From Tritrichomonas musculus (Eukaryota > Parabasalia > Tritrichomonadida > Tritrichomonadidae): DNA of 64,000 bases. The stretch is from contig JAPFFF010000062.1 of assembly GCA_039105265.1 (NCBI GenBank), forward strand, positions 620,001 to 684,000, given 5' to 3'. This document shows, piece by piece, positions 11,622 through 21,841 of the stretch. Positions within the stretch are counted from its first letter, which is position 1. Every line of letters starts with the position of its first letter. The notes under the pieces are model-generated. The model did no database searches. It was not told the origin of the DNA and saw nothing but the letters and a program-made list of their open reading frames with translations. A program made the position numbers and the translations under genes.

Positions 11622-13537
11622 TTGAATAAAGAAATTAGTTATATCTTTGTTGACGTTGTTAATGATGATTCTATAACAAAATCAAAGACAATAATTGAGG
11701 ATCAATTGACACTGCTTCAAGGCTATGAAAATGAAGGCTTGATTTCTCAGGGAATCGTTGGAAACTATATTGATTCGGGCTATCTTGAAAAACGAACAGT
11801 ACCATCGTCTGAATTTTCATTAACAGCAACAGGTGGCTCGCAAGCAGGCCATGACATTACAACTGAAACAACTGACAATAATGAATTATCATACTGGGTA
11901 TCACAAGAAGCAAATAGTCCAACATTTAAAAACTCAGTCATTGTTGACTTCTAGAATCCGGTTTTGTTAGAAGCTGTTCTTATTGATTTACTCATCATTG
12001 AATGATGATGAAGAATTGTCACTCATTTCTTACTTTGTTGGAACTCCATATGACTCAGACACAAGAACTCAGTTCGTCTTCGCAAACAAAGTTTGCGTCA
12101 CGAGACTCAAGCAATCAATTAGATTGGACGAAATTCTTCTCGGTGCATACAAAGGTATTGGTAATAATAATTATGGTTTCCCGACAGGATTGAACATACT
12201 TGCATCAAATGATGACAATGAAGAATTGACGCTTAAAGCAACTTTTCAAGGGCAGCCTGGCGATCCTTCGATATACCAACTTACTCTTAGGGAGCCAATT
12301 TGTTGCACTAGATTGGAAATAGAAGTTGTTAGTTTTACAACAAAGAAGCATGCATAAACTTCATGAAATTCATCGGAGAAGTTATCGACTTCTCAGGTGA
12401 CAACACGCAAGATGATTTCACAACTCAGCTTGTGAACAACAATTATCCGCTCAATGGCATTGATGACACTCATTTTGTTATCAATGATCTTCCAAATGAC
12501 AATGACTACTTGTTCATTGTTGAAAAGAAATTCTATTTCAACAATGTCTCGTTCATTTGATCTGACGCTTTGATGAGCGCGATCAAAGGCAACCATTCAA
12601 GCCAGGTGACAGTTAAGCACTACAAATTTAACAGCTGTTCAATAAAAAATGACATTGGAAACGGTGGGGCAATTTTTTCTATCAATTGTGTACTCAATTG
12701 TGAGTCATCTCACTTCACAAACTGCCACTCAAAAATAAATGCGGCGGTGGCGGAATCTTCCTTGTTCTCAATGAAAAAGTGAATCAAGAAGTATCGATAA
12801 TGAATTGTAACTTTTCTGACTGCTCTGCCAAAGAAAGTCATTGTCCAAAAGTGCTTTTTTACATCCAATTCATTAATTGAATCGTTTTCAGCTGATTCAT
12901 TGTCAGGTGGAAGCGCAATCTATGTGAATGCTTTGCGTGCAGTGGTAAAAAAGTGCCAATTTACAAAAAACAGCGGATTTTCATCAATGAAAATTGATAC
13001 AAGCATTGATAACATGTATTCGCATTTCTTGAGTGGATCTTTCTTTGGCCGTCCTGCTGTTAGCATTGAATGTTGCGATTTTGAAATTGATTTGCATCTC
13101 AGGCTTCAATTTCATATCTTCGTGGAAACAAGAAGACAGCAGACACTGTTGTTTCTGATTGCATTTTTAAAGGACAACTTTTGGATGATGCTCATCACAT
13201 TGTTGTCGACTCGGCTTCAAATTCAAATGAAGCTGGAAAGACAAGACTCAATATAAAATCATGCAAATTTGCATGCGATGAATTAAAGTCTATCAAAGTG
13301 ATTTTTGATGATAGTTCTAGTTCAATTGTTGTATTCGATGTAAACAATCAAATGTTTAATTATGATGAAAGTAAACAAAAAGAAAATGAAAGTAATAAAG
13401 CTAAATCAAAATCATTATTCATTACGACAATGTCATTGACTATCATTGCAATTTTGGTTGTAATGAGAAAATCTGAAATTGAAGCAAACAATGATAAAAA
13501 TGATCCATTAAATCATCCTTTGGATTCAATGGATTAA
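11622..13537 (+). pseudogene. Beta-helix (Pmp-like) surface membrane protein relic
   Basis: Several frames together spell a trichomonad surface protein. The N-terminal part resembles an F5/8-like lectin fold (LTATGGSQAGHDITTETTDN... SYWVSQEANSP, then VCVTRL and ICCTRLEIE). A linker EVIDFSGDNTQ... DDTHFVINDLPNDNDYLFIV follows. Next come right-handed beta-helix repeats with GGAIFS, ESSHFTNCHS and KKCQFTKNSG-type turns, as in polymorphic membrane proteins. The end is one membrane helix (FITTMSLTIIAILVV, about 13425-13470) with a short charged tail. If whole it would be about 630-640 residues and sit at the cell surface. It is broken by a TAG near 11952, a TAA near 12355, a TGA near 12558 and several frame changes. 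Family naming rests on motif memory, not on a search. Confidence 0.7.
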
Positions 13538-13967
13538 AAATTATTAAATAAAAAAACAAGAACTTATCCTATATCTATTTTTATTATCTTTTTCATTACT
13601 TTGGTTTCGAAGATATGCTTGTTAATTGACATTTTTTTTATTGTTGTTTTAAATCTTTCCATTTATTATAACAAGAAAAAGAAGTTTCTCTAAAGAAGGA
13701 AAAGAACATTCTCAAAAGATGATTTTATTTTTGTTTTTGGAGAAGAAAGGCATCAAATGAAAAGCATCTTGCAGAATTGCCTCTCATTTAGCAAGAAATC
13801 TTTTTTCTTTCTGCTTTTTAAAACGATTAGATCTAAAATATTTACAAACTGATATAACATAAGACGCTGAGTTATATATATCAATGAAATAAATATCTTG
13901 CAATTCACCAATTTATATATTAAAAAAGATTAAGTTAAAAAAAAAAAAAAAAAAATACTTTTATTAA
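13538..13967. other. AT-rich spacer with an A-tract
   Basis: No gene seen. A ~19-base A-tract lies at 13939-13957, immediately downstream of the stop of the minus-strand MBOAT-like gene. Confidence 0.5.
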
Positions 13968-15287
13968 TTACTCCTTCTTGATATGTTCATCATCATCTTT
14001 TTTCTCTTCTACTTTATCTTTTTTCTCTTCAGCCTTTGGCTGGTCCTTAACCAAGAAGAATCCAGCTACGACCAAAACCGCGGAGAGAATCCAGAACGAG
14101 TAGTAGATGACCTCGTTAACGTAGAAGAATGTGTAAGTTGTCTTGAACCTCATTGATGCCCTGTTCAGCGTCATTGCTGCCTGAGCGAAGATGTAAACTG
14201 GCCAGAAAGACTTGGTGAAGCGAGGAACAACCGCCATGAGCACTTTTTCAGCCTTTTCAAAAAGTTTCTTTTCAAAAGAAGCCAACAGAATTCCGCCGTA
14301 GAGTCCCTTGTAGATTGGCTTAGCGAAGAACATTATCCAGTAAACGACGGTTGGACCCAAACCAGACTCGGGTCCCCTCAAGGTCAAATAATTTGACCAG
14401 AACAATTCATTTGTGTAATTGAATGCACCGCTCCATTCTTTTATCGTTTTCGTCGAAAGGAGAAATTCAAAGGTCAAACTTGAAAAATCGGTTTCAGTGG
14501 CAAAACCGCTATCTTCGAAACCGGCGGCATAGAGGCCAGCATCAACAGCCTTCCAGAGCATGAAATCTTTCGAAAAGATGATGATACCCAAGAAGAGGAC
14601 CAATAAAATTCTGACAAAAAAGTTAAGTGAAAGGAAAAATTCTGACTTATAAAAGTCAAGAGAAAAGTAATGCCTGAAACAGTAGTAAATTGCTGAATAG
14701 ACGAGGCTTCTAAGAAGACATAAAAGAGCTTTCGATTTGCTCTTGTCACTGGCTTTGTTTGGATTGTTTCCTATATTGAGAAGGTAGTCAAAAAGCTTAT
14801 ATTCATAAAATGAATTTGATATCGAGCCAAATGGAGTAAAACAGTAGGCAAGCCATTCAAAAAATGTGGGCTTTTGAAGTAAAGCGAAGTTTCTTTGGCG
14901 CTTGTCGAGTTGCTTCTCTTGTTGTTTGATCTTTCGGCCATCTTCTAAATTAAATGAAGTTGCAACAATTTTGTAAAATACAATCATAGTAAGATTGCTT
15001 ATTTTGTGATGAACTGGCCAAACTAGCTGAACAAAATGAATTACGGTATTCATGAAAAATGAAACTGCAAATACTGTATATGGATTGCTATCAAGAATAT
15101 AATATCCCACTGTAATCATTATTAAAGCTAAAATTATTCTTTCTCTGAAAAAAAAGGTGCATGCAGCAACGCCTAGTACTACATGCAAAATCAAAGCATT
15201 TTGTTTGGATTTAATGTGTGGTAAAATCCATCGCGCAAGTGGATAGGATGTTAAAAGGAAAACATATTGAAAAAGAACTGAGTACAT
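13968..15287 (-). CDS. MBOAT-family-like membrane protein lacking the usual catalytic His
   Basis: This 439-residue protein has about ten hydrophobic segments and a Lys/Asp/Glu-rich C-terminal tail. Two regions recall lysophospholipid acyltransferases of the membrane-bound O-acyltransferase family: FNLEDGRK with the following helix, and EWLAYCFTPFGSISNSFYEYKLFDY, which matches the family's 'FGxxxGPFYSYxDY' region. KEWSGAFNYTNELFWSNYL matches the 'W...TxxWL' region. At the place where the family has the invariant WHG(x)HxGY motif, this protein reads YKGLYGGIL, with K327 in the His position. The codon is a clear AAG. The frame is otherwise clean and long, so the gene is under constraint, but it may not be a classical acyltransferase. 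It would lie in the endoplasmic reticulum membrane. The ATG follows a good Initiator-like sequence. Confidence 0.7.
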   Translation of the reverse strand: MYSVLFQYVFLLTSYPLARWILPHIKSKQNALILHVVLGVAACTFFFRERIILALIMITVGYYILDSNPYTVFAVSFFMNTVIHFVQLVWPVHHKISNLTMIVFYKIVATSFNLEDGRKIKQQEKQLDKRQRNFALLQKPTFFEWLAYCFTPFGSISNSFYEYKLFDYLLNIGNNPNKASDKSKSKALLCLLRSLVYSAIYYCFRHYFSLDFYKSEFFLSLNFFVRILLVLFLGIIIFSKDFMLWKAVDAGLYAAGFEDSGFATETDFSSLTFEFLLSTKTIKEWSGAFNYTNELFWSNYLTLRGPESGLGPTVVYWIMFFAKPIYKGLYGGILLASFEKKLFEKAEKVLMAVVPRFTKSFWPVYIFAQAAMTLNRASMRFKTTYTFFYVNEVIYYSFWILSAVLVVAGFFLVKDQPKAEEKKDKVEEKKDDDEHIKKE

Positions 15288-15290
15288 CAG

Positions 15291-15299
15291 GAAAAATGA
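15291..15299 (-). promoter_or_regulatory. Initiator-like element of the MBOAT-like gene
   Basis: The minus strand reads TCATTTTTC, three bases before the ATG, matching the trichomonad TCAYTWYTC consensus. It implies a leader of about ten bases. Confidence 0.5.
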
Positions 15300-15922
15300 G
15301 AATAAAAACTACTCCAATCACCAATATTTTGTAAAAAGCTCACAAAATTTTTAGCTTTCATTGAAAATTCCTTTTTTTATTTTTTTATTCTTTTAATATT
15401 TTCAATGCAATTCTAAATAACTTCTCAAGATTTCATAGAGTTTGAATACTTTTCAGAAATGATTCTTATAACATTCAAAATATTCTTTGTTTTTCGATCA
15501 AAATGGTCAAATATTTCGCGAGGCAAATATACGAAAATTTGAATAATTTTTTCGATAATAAATTCAAAATTTGATAGTTATTTTTGACCTTTTGGGACAA
15601 ATCAATTTTTATTTAATTCAAAAAATTGAATTGATATCTGTGAAGATAAAAATACATATATCTTGGTAATTACAACAATATACTTTGAAATTAAGTTGTA
15701 AAAAATATTAAAATCATTATAAAATAATTAATGATATTGTTATTTGATGATCACCAAAATCAAATTAATAAATCAATTAGCTTAGAAGTAAAATGCTTCC
15801 AATCATTTCAATAATTACTAATTTATTTTTTATATGTAAGAAATTAAAATTGATCTATTTTGAAATCATTTGTAATATCTAAACAATAAAAATATTTGAT
15901 TGAGCAGAAATTTATTTATTTT
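15300..15922. other. AT-rich spacer
   Basis: No coding, RNA or repeat signal that I can support. Confidence 0.5.
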
Positions 15923-16741
15923 TTATTCAAGGACTCTTCCTGGAAGGTTAAATAGTTTTTTGATGGTGTTCATTTGCTCGCTTGACATTCCATCTGGTTC
16001 AAATCCCATATTTTTAGCATTAACATAGATTTGAGCTGATTTTGAGAGCGTATCAATCATGTCAAATGCTTCACCAACATCTTTTCCGACTGAAACAACG
16101 CCATGCTTTTCCCATAGAACGACATCATATTCATCTAATTGTTTCAATGTTTCATCAGCAAGTTCTTTTGAACCTGGAATTCTATAAGGAATGATTCCAA
16201 GACCTTTTGGACAAAATGCTCTTGTTTCTGGAATCATACTCCAGAGAAGCTTTGTAAGAACATCTTTTTTAAGATATTTGTCTGAGTGGCTGAAAGCAAC
16301 AAGCTCGATTGGATGAGTATGTACGACAACTTTGTAACCATTTCCTTTTTGAATGAAGCTATTATGGATAGATAAATGTGAAACAAGTTCTGATGTTGGG
16401 ACAACTTGCTTGTCTGCGATTATTTCGTAATTGGAGCAATCATCACAGATTCTTACGACTGATCCGTTAGACATTGGGTCGCGTGCAAGATCTCTCATTC
16501 GCATATTTGTGCCTTTGCAATAAAAGTATGTGCCTTTCAAGCCTGGAAGGGTATTGCCAATTGGAAGTGGCTTCGAAATAGCTGGCATTTTTCTGATATC
16601 ATCGTCAATAAATTCTGTAATGTTCAATGTAATGTTTCCACCATTCCTTTCAGCCCAACCTTTCATCCAAAGGTATCCAGCAACTTCAGCAACATCAAAT
16701 ATTGCCTTTTTTAAAGGTTCACGATGGTCTAAGATAGACAT
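15923..16741 (-). CDS. rhaD: Rhamnulose-1-phosphate aldolase (class II, zinc)
   Basis: From the ATG at 16741 the protein has 272 residues, almost the length of Escherichia coli RhaD (274). It shares that enzyme's signature segments: WMKGWAERNGGNITL (phosphate-binding Asn at ~33-36), VPTSEL with the catalytic Glu at 118, the zinc ligands H141 and H143 in VVVHTHPIEL, and the third ligand H213 in LWEKHGVVSVG. The reaction is cleavage of L-rhamnulose 1-phosphate to dihydroxyacetone phosphate and L-lactaldehyde in the cytosol. The longer frame to 16834 adds 31 hydrophobic residues with no family match, and an Initiator-like sequence lies between the two ATGs, so I chose the internal start. No rhamnose isomerase or kinase gene is nearby. 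The enzyme is bacterial in type, which suggests lateral transfer. Confidence 0.88.
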   Translation of the reverse strand: MSILDHREPLKKAIFDVAEVAGYLWMKGWAERNGGNITLNITEFIDDDIRKMPAISKPLPIGNTLPGLKGTYFYCKGTNMRMRDLARDPMSNGSVVRICDDCSNYEIIADKQVVPTSELVSHLSIHNSFIQKGNGYKVVVHTHPIELVAFSHSDKYLKKDVLTKLLWSMIPETRAFCPKGLGIIPYRIPGSKELADETLKQLDEYDVVLWEKHGVVSVGKDVGEAFDMIDTLSKSAQIYVNAKNMGFEPDGMSSEQMNTIKKLFNLPGRVLE

Positions 16742-16751
16742 AAAACCAAAA

Positions 16752-16761
16752 AATGAAATGA
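16752..16761 (-). promoter_or_regulatory. Initiator-like element of the aldolase gene
   Basis: The minus strand reads TCATTTCATT, ten bases before the ATG at 16741. It decides the start in favour of the 272-residue form. Confidence 0.5.
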
Positions 16762-16834
16762 TATTGAAGTGATATAAAAAAAATTCAATATTTTGAAAAA
16801 CAACCGCTTTAATTGAGTAGATATATGTTTTCAT

Positions 16835-17735
16835 AGTTTGAAGACACCTTTTTTTACATCAAATAAATGGGCTTTCGGTGAGAAAATAACAAAAATAAAT
16901 TCAATGAATTAATCAAATTTCTATTTATTGAAAAATTCAAATAGGATAAAAATGCTCTAAAAAAAATTTCATTTTTTTCTTAATAAATTAATTAAAAAAT
17001 GATATCATCAATATTAAATAATGGAAAAGGAGGATATTAAGATTCACCAATAATTGAATAAAATTGAAAATTTAACTCAAATGAATTGAAATATTTTCAA
17101 TCAATTTTATTCAAATTTTGCTACACATCCATATATCCTCAATTTCTATATTGATTAATTGGAGCATGGCCATGCTTATTGTTACTTGGTAATTAGGTTC
17201 CAAAAACAGTATTCTATTAATAAAAATCATCTTAAATGAATTTTGATCTAAATTTTATGAAAATCAAAATGATAATTATTTTTTTTTTTTATTTCATTAC
17301 AATATTAATTTTTAACATCCGTTTTAACATAATAATTTTAATTGTTGCCAAAGAACTAAAATCATATTTTATTATGATATAATTTTCTTATTTATAGCAT
17401 GAATATGCGTTTATGAAAAGTTGAATATACTGAATTAGAATAAAGAAAGTAAAAATAATGGTTTTTATATGAATAATTATTTCAAAAAAAGTGCTTCAAA
17501 TTTATATATGTAATTTGAAAAATATACAATGAGATTGTATAGAAACATTATTTTTTCCATCAATCTTGAAAATACTTTATGTCAACAATATAGATTATAA
17601 TTTCAAACGTAATTCCCAAACATGAATTAACGAATATTAAAATCAAATAAACTCAAACTAATAAAAATATATGTATCAATTGATTTCCCTTACTTGCTTG
17701 TAATTGCCATGATTAAAGAAAAAAATTATAAAAAA
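16835..17735. other. AT-rich spacer
   Basis: No gene seen between the aldolase promoter and the tRNA. The last bases (17713-17735) are the T-runs, on the minus strand, that would end RNA polymerase III transcription of the tRNA. Confidence 0.5.
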
Positions 17736-17807
17736 CGGGGCAACTGGGATTCGAACCCAGATCTCAAGGGAGACAGCCGAGTATCCTGCCATTTGGACTA
17801 TTGCCTC
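17736..17807 (-). tRNA. tRNA-Asp (GUC), degenerate copy
   Basis: The minus strand folds as a 72-base cloverleaf. The acceptor stem is GAGGCAA with TTGCCCC, followed by discriminator G73, as expected for Asp. The D stem is GTCC/GGAT, the anticodon loop CTGTCTC gives GUC, and the T arm is CTGGG-TTCGAAT-CCCAG. Two defects show. Acceptor pair 2-71 is A-C. The anticodon stem CTCGG faces CCTTG, so pairs 28-42 and 29-41 are T-T and C-T; CCGAG would pair fully. Oligo-T runs follow directly, as for polymerase III termination. The mismatches make it a likely pseudo-tRNA or a weak copy. Confidence 0.75.
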
Positions 17808-18018
17808 TTACTGTTATTACTCTATTATTATATTTTTTACATATTCATTTTTCTTCTTTTATTACAATTTATTTGTGAAATAAAAAAATTTTTTTATCAA
17901 AAAGTGATTTTTGTATCAAATTATTCAATAAAATTTGATGTTTTCTGTAGTTTATAATAAAAATGAAAAATATACGTTTCAATATAAGTGAGAATCATTT
18001 TAGGAAGAATTATTTTAT

Positions 18019-19621
18019 TTATTTGATATTTTTGAAATCAAGAATTCTTTCTTGTGCTTCTCGATTGCCTTGATTAGCTGATTTTTCAATGTACTCTTTC
18101 GCTTTTATTAAATCTTTTTCGCATTTATCTCCAATTTCATATTTAATGCCAACAATCAGTTTTGCTTTTGCATTTCCAAGATCTGCAGAACGTTTAAAAT
18201 ATTCAAATGCTTCTTTCTTATCTTGACTAACGCCACAAATTCCTTCATCATATATTACGGTAAGTTTAAGAAGTGCGTCTGCGTTGTTGAGTGCTGCTGC
18301 TCTTTTATAAAGATCAACAGATTTTTTCTCATTTTGAACAACGCCATCACCTTTTGCATACAGGACTGCAAGATTGAAAATACTTTTTGTGTTTTGTAGA
18401 TTTAATTTGAATGCCTTTTCAAAAAGTTCGGCTGCTTTTGCTTTGTTTTCAGGGATACCTTCAGCACCTTTAAAATAAAGAACGCCGAGGTTGAAGCATG
18501 CTTGACTACTGTTTTGATCCGTAGCTTTTTGATAATACTTTTCTGCTTCTTTTTGATCTTTTTTTACTCCATCTCCTTTGGAATACATCACACCAAGATT
18601 AAATGCTGCCTTTTCTTTGTTTTCATGGATACCTTCAGCACCTTTAAAATAAAGAACGCCGAGGTTGAAGCATGCCTGACTACTTTTCTGCTTCTTTTTG
18701 ATCTTTTTTTACTCCATCTCCTTTGGATAACATCGCACCACGAATAAATGCTGCCTTTGCTTTGTTTTTTTCTACTGCTTTTTTATAAAGTTCAAATGCT
18801 TTTGGTTTATCTTGTATAACACCTTCACCTCTGGAGTACATTGCCCCAAGATTGAGTTGCGCTTCTGGGTCACCTTGATCTGCTGCCATTTGATAAAGTC
18901 TGGCTGCTTTTTCTTTATCTTGAGGAACACCTCTGTCTCCTTTTGCATATATGACACCAAAATTGAATTGTGCTTCTCGAATGCTTTTTCTAATGCTGCT
19001 GAATAAAGTTCAACTGCCTTCTTAATGTCTTTTTCAAGGACTCCTTCTTCTCCATTTTTATACATGACACCGAGGTTGAATTGCGCCTTAGCATTTCCAT
19101 TTGCTGCTGGTTTCATGAATAATTCAACTGCTCTCTTTTTGTTAACAGGAGCACCATTACCTTGATCATACATGAGACCTATGTTAAATTGTGCATCTGC
19201 ATCATTTTGTGCTACAGCTTTCTCAAAAAGTTCAACTGCTTCTGTATAATTTGGTTCAACACCTTCGCCTCTTTGATACATGAGACCGAGATTAGTTTGA
19301 GCCTTCTGGTTTCTTTGGTTTACTGCTTGCTGATATAATTCTGCAGCACGCTTTTTGTCAACAGGAACACCATCACCTTTTGAATGCTTGAGAGAGAGAT
19401 TAGTTTGAGCCCTAGAGTTTCCAAGTTTTATCCTTCTGCACGCATCATCCTTGTGAATGCATTAATCCCAAGTTAAAAAGAGCTGCTGAATCATTCTTCT
19501 CAGCTGCCTTCATGTATTTATCAAAACTTTTAAGATCTTCAATTGTTGATGAAAATATGCTTCCATTGAGAAATGAAATGTATTCATTCAATTCTTTTTT
19601 CTTCACTTCCATGAATTTCAT
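18019..19621 (-). pseudogene. Sel1-repeat protein, broken
   Basis: The minus strand starts with MKFMEVKKKELNEYISFLNG at 19621 and runs through about a dozen Sel1 (TPR-like) repeats of ~36 residues with the usual A..LG..Y..G.GV..D..KA..(L/Y)Y..AA pattern. It ends at TAA 18019. The N-terminal repeat region has stops near 19460 and frame changes around 19440-19290. The next break is near 18970. A last one near 18680 is a 29-base deletion relative to an adjacent repeat. The final 190 residues (18591-18019) are open. Sel1 proteins are helical adaptor scaffolds in signalling or protein quality control. Several separate lesions show that this copy is decaying. Confidence 0.8.
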
Positions 19622-19713
19622 GTGATTTTTTTTAATATTGTTTTTAAATTTTTACTTTTATTCAATTGCAATGAATTGAATGACTCTATATATTACATTA
19701 TTGCATTGTAAAT

Positions 19714-19714
<1 letters not shown>

Positions 19715-19766
<52 letters not shown>
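19715..19766. repeat. 52-base poly(A) homopolymer
   Basis: An uninterrupted run of A on the plus strand just upstream of the broken Sel1 gene. No coding sequence ends into it on the same strand, so it does not mark an obvious processed copy. Confidence 0.9.
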
Positions 19767-19768
<2 letters not shown>

Positions 19769-20063
19769 ATTAGATCGAAGTTTGGGAAAACAATTCAAGA
19801 ATTTTCAAAATTGATTCAATGTTACATGATAATATCTGATGTTATTATTTTATATATGTATTTCTCATAAAAAATTTTTACTGATATTTCATTCATAAAA
19901 ATTATAAAATAAAAAATCTTTTATTTGCATAAATATAGAATTATTTATTTACTTTTTATTCAGGATTATTGATCTTAAATCATTCTTTAGAAAGTATCTT
20001 TCTTCATTTTATGATTGAAACAAACTTTGAAAGTATCATTACTAATGAAAGCAATTAATTAAT

Positions 20064-21170
20064 TTATGGAAGTCTTAATATGCAAAGTTTATCAAACTTA
20101 TTGTTATAAAACATTGCCAACTTATTAATTAAATCGTTTGTATAATACTCTAAAATAAAATAGCCAAAACCATTATAAACCAAATTATCGTAATATCTAC
20201 CGTTATCATCAATGTACGTAGAGTAATCAATTATTATGTTAATATCATTGTTTAAATAATTAGAAAAAATATAATTTGTAATTTCATTATGATTGCATTT
20301 AATTGCTTCAATCAAGCATTTATCGTATTGTGGCTTTATTTTATTTGATTCAAGAATATGAATTATGTCTGCGTTTCGGCCATGAATTGCATAAAGGAAT
20401 AAATCTTCTGTCAATCTGACATTATTTAATAATAAAAAGCGAAAGATTTGAATTGATCCGAAGAATGCTGCATACTCTATTAATGTTGGCGTTTTATCAA
20501 ATAAAAACTCGTTTGTTTCAAAGATTGATGGATTGATATGACTTGATAAAGGGGAATCTGTTTTGGTTACATAAGTAATGAATTCATCAATTTCATCATT
20601 TCTAATTATTTCGCAAATTGGAGAGTCATTTTCACCTATTTTGCATTTTTTCTCAAAAAGTTCGAAATCTTGTATGTTATAAAGTGTTTGTAATTCAGAT
20701 TTCACTTTATCAACTTTTTTTTGGCAAAGAGTTTTCTTAATTACTGGAAATAAAAAGTGACGAAGTTTATAATATGGTGAATAACGGTTTTTGAACATTA
20801 ATGGATACAAAGTATAATCTGATGTAATCATACCATGTTCAAATAATGTAAATAGCATCCTGGGATTTTTTTCAAATATCTTGAAAATTTCAATATTTGA
20901 TATGTTTGTCATTATTATTGATTTTAATGAAATAATGATTTTCTCAATTTTATTGATTAAATCATGTTGACGGTTGTGATTTCGTGATAAACTTGAAAAT
21001 ATTTTTAGAAATAAACGTATTGTTTCTATGTTCCTATCTTCATCTAGTTTTTGGATATGTTTAATTATTTTTACAAAATATTCGTCAGATTCATCATCAT
21101 TATCAATATAATGTAGAATCATATCTGTAATTTCGTTGCTTTGTTCAAGGTAATTATAATAATCTTCCAT
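20064..21170 (-). CDS. DUF3447-type ankyrin-repeat protein
   Basis: An intact 368-residue protein of the large trichomonad family. The first ~190 residues are helical (EDYYNYLEQSNEITDMI..., then IFKIFEKNPRMLFTLFEH). Then comes the family hinge NDSPICEIIRNDEIDEFI, followed by SSHINPSIFETNEFL and ankyrin repeats: TPTLIEYAAFFGSIQIFRFL, LFLYAIHGRNADIIHIL and CLIEAIKCNHNEITNYIF. The protein ends soon after, giving only three or four repeats, fewer than many relatives. It has no membrane segment and is probably a cytosolic protein-interaction factor. An Initiator-like TCATTTTAA precedes the ATG. Three relics of the same type of protein (6360 and ~53070, plus parts) show family turnover in this window. 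Confidence 0.85.
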   Translation of the reverse strand: MEDYYNYLEQSNEITDMILHYIDNDDESDEYFVKIIKHIQKLDEDRNIETIRLFLKIFSSLSRNHNRQHDLINKIEKIIISLKSIIMTNISNIEIFKIFEKNPRMLFTLFEHGMITSDYTLYPLMFKNRYSPYYKLRHFLFPVIKKTLCQKKVDKVKSELQTLYNIQDFELFEKKCKIGENDSPICEIIRNDEIDEFITYVTKTDSPLSSHINPSIFETNEFLFDKTPTLIEYAAFFGSIQIFRFLLLNNVRLTEDLFLYAIHGRNADIIHILESNKIKPQYDKCLIEAIKCNHNEITNYIFSNYLNNDINIIIDYSTYIDDNGRYYDNLVYNGFGYFILEYYTNDLINKLAMFYNNKFDKLCILRLP

Positions 21171-21172
21171 TA

Positions 21173-21181
21173 TTAAAATGA
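21173..21181 (-). promoter_or_regulatory. Initiator-like element of the ankyrin gene
   Basis: The minus strand reads TCATTTTAA two bases before the ATG, a fair match to the trichomonad Initiator. Confidence 0.4.
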
Positions 21182-21841
21182 TTTGTTTTTTTTATAAAAC
21201 AAATTTAATCAGTTTAATTTTTTTTTTGTCTGAATTCTATTTCAATTTTGAATGAAAAAATTTTTTAATTGAAAAAAAGAAAATTTTTTATGTTTTCTTT
21301 GCTAAAAGTTTATTTGATAAAAAATAACATTACATTAATTAATTGGGTTAAGCTCGGAATTTTTATCATTTGTCATTTTTTAAGAAAACTTAAGATTCAG
21401 TTTTGTTGTAAAATTTAAAAATGTTGCAAAAAAAAGAAAATCCACTTTTTAATATAAAACGATTAAAATGAATTTAAATTATGATATAAACAACATAATG
21501 CATTCAAAAATTTCGCTAAATTTACGAAAGAGAGTAATGCAATCATTAATAGACACTCTTATCTTCTATCTTTACTATCATAGTAAATAACGTATTTCAC
21601 TCAAAAAAATTACCATATTAATAATGATGGATTCGAAAGTGGCATCTGCCATTCTCATAAGTATCCTCACATGTACATAGATAAGTAGAGTTATCTGGCA
21701 GTTCTTTAGGGCATTCATGTGTTCAAAATGTTATCATATAGCTCTCCCTTTTTCGCCACATTTGTTTTTTGATATGAAGATATAAAATATAAAAATAAAA
21801 ATAAAATATTTATAAATGGCCTTAGTGATATCATGGATGCA

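Noticed and set aside
19715-19766. Poly(A) tail of a retroposed gene copy
   Set aside because: No same-strand coding sequence ends at the run and no flanking duplication is seen.
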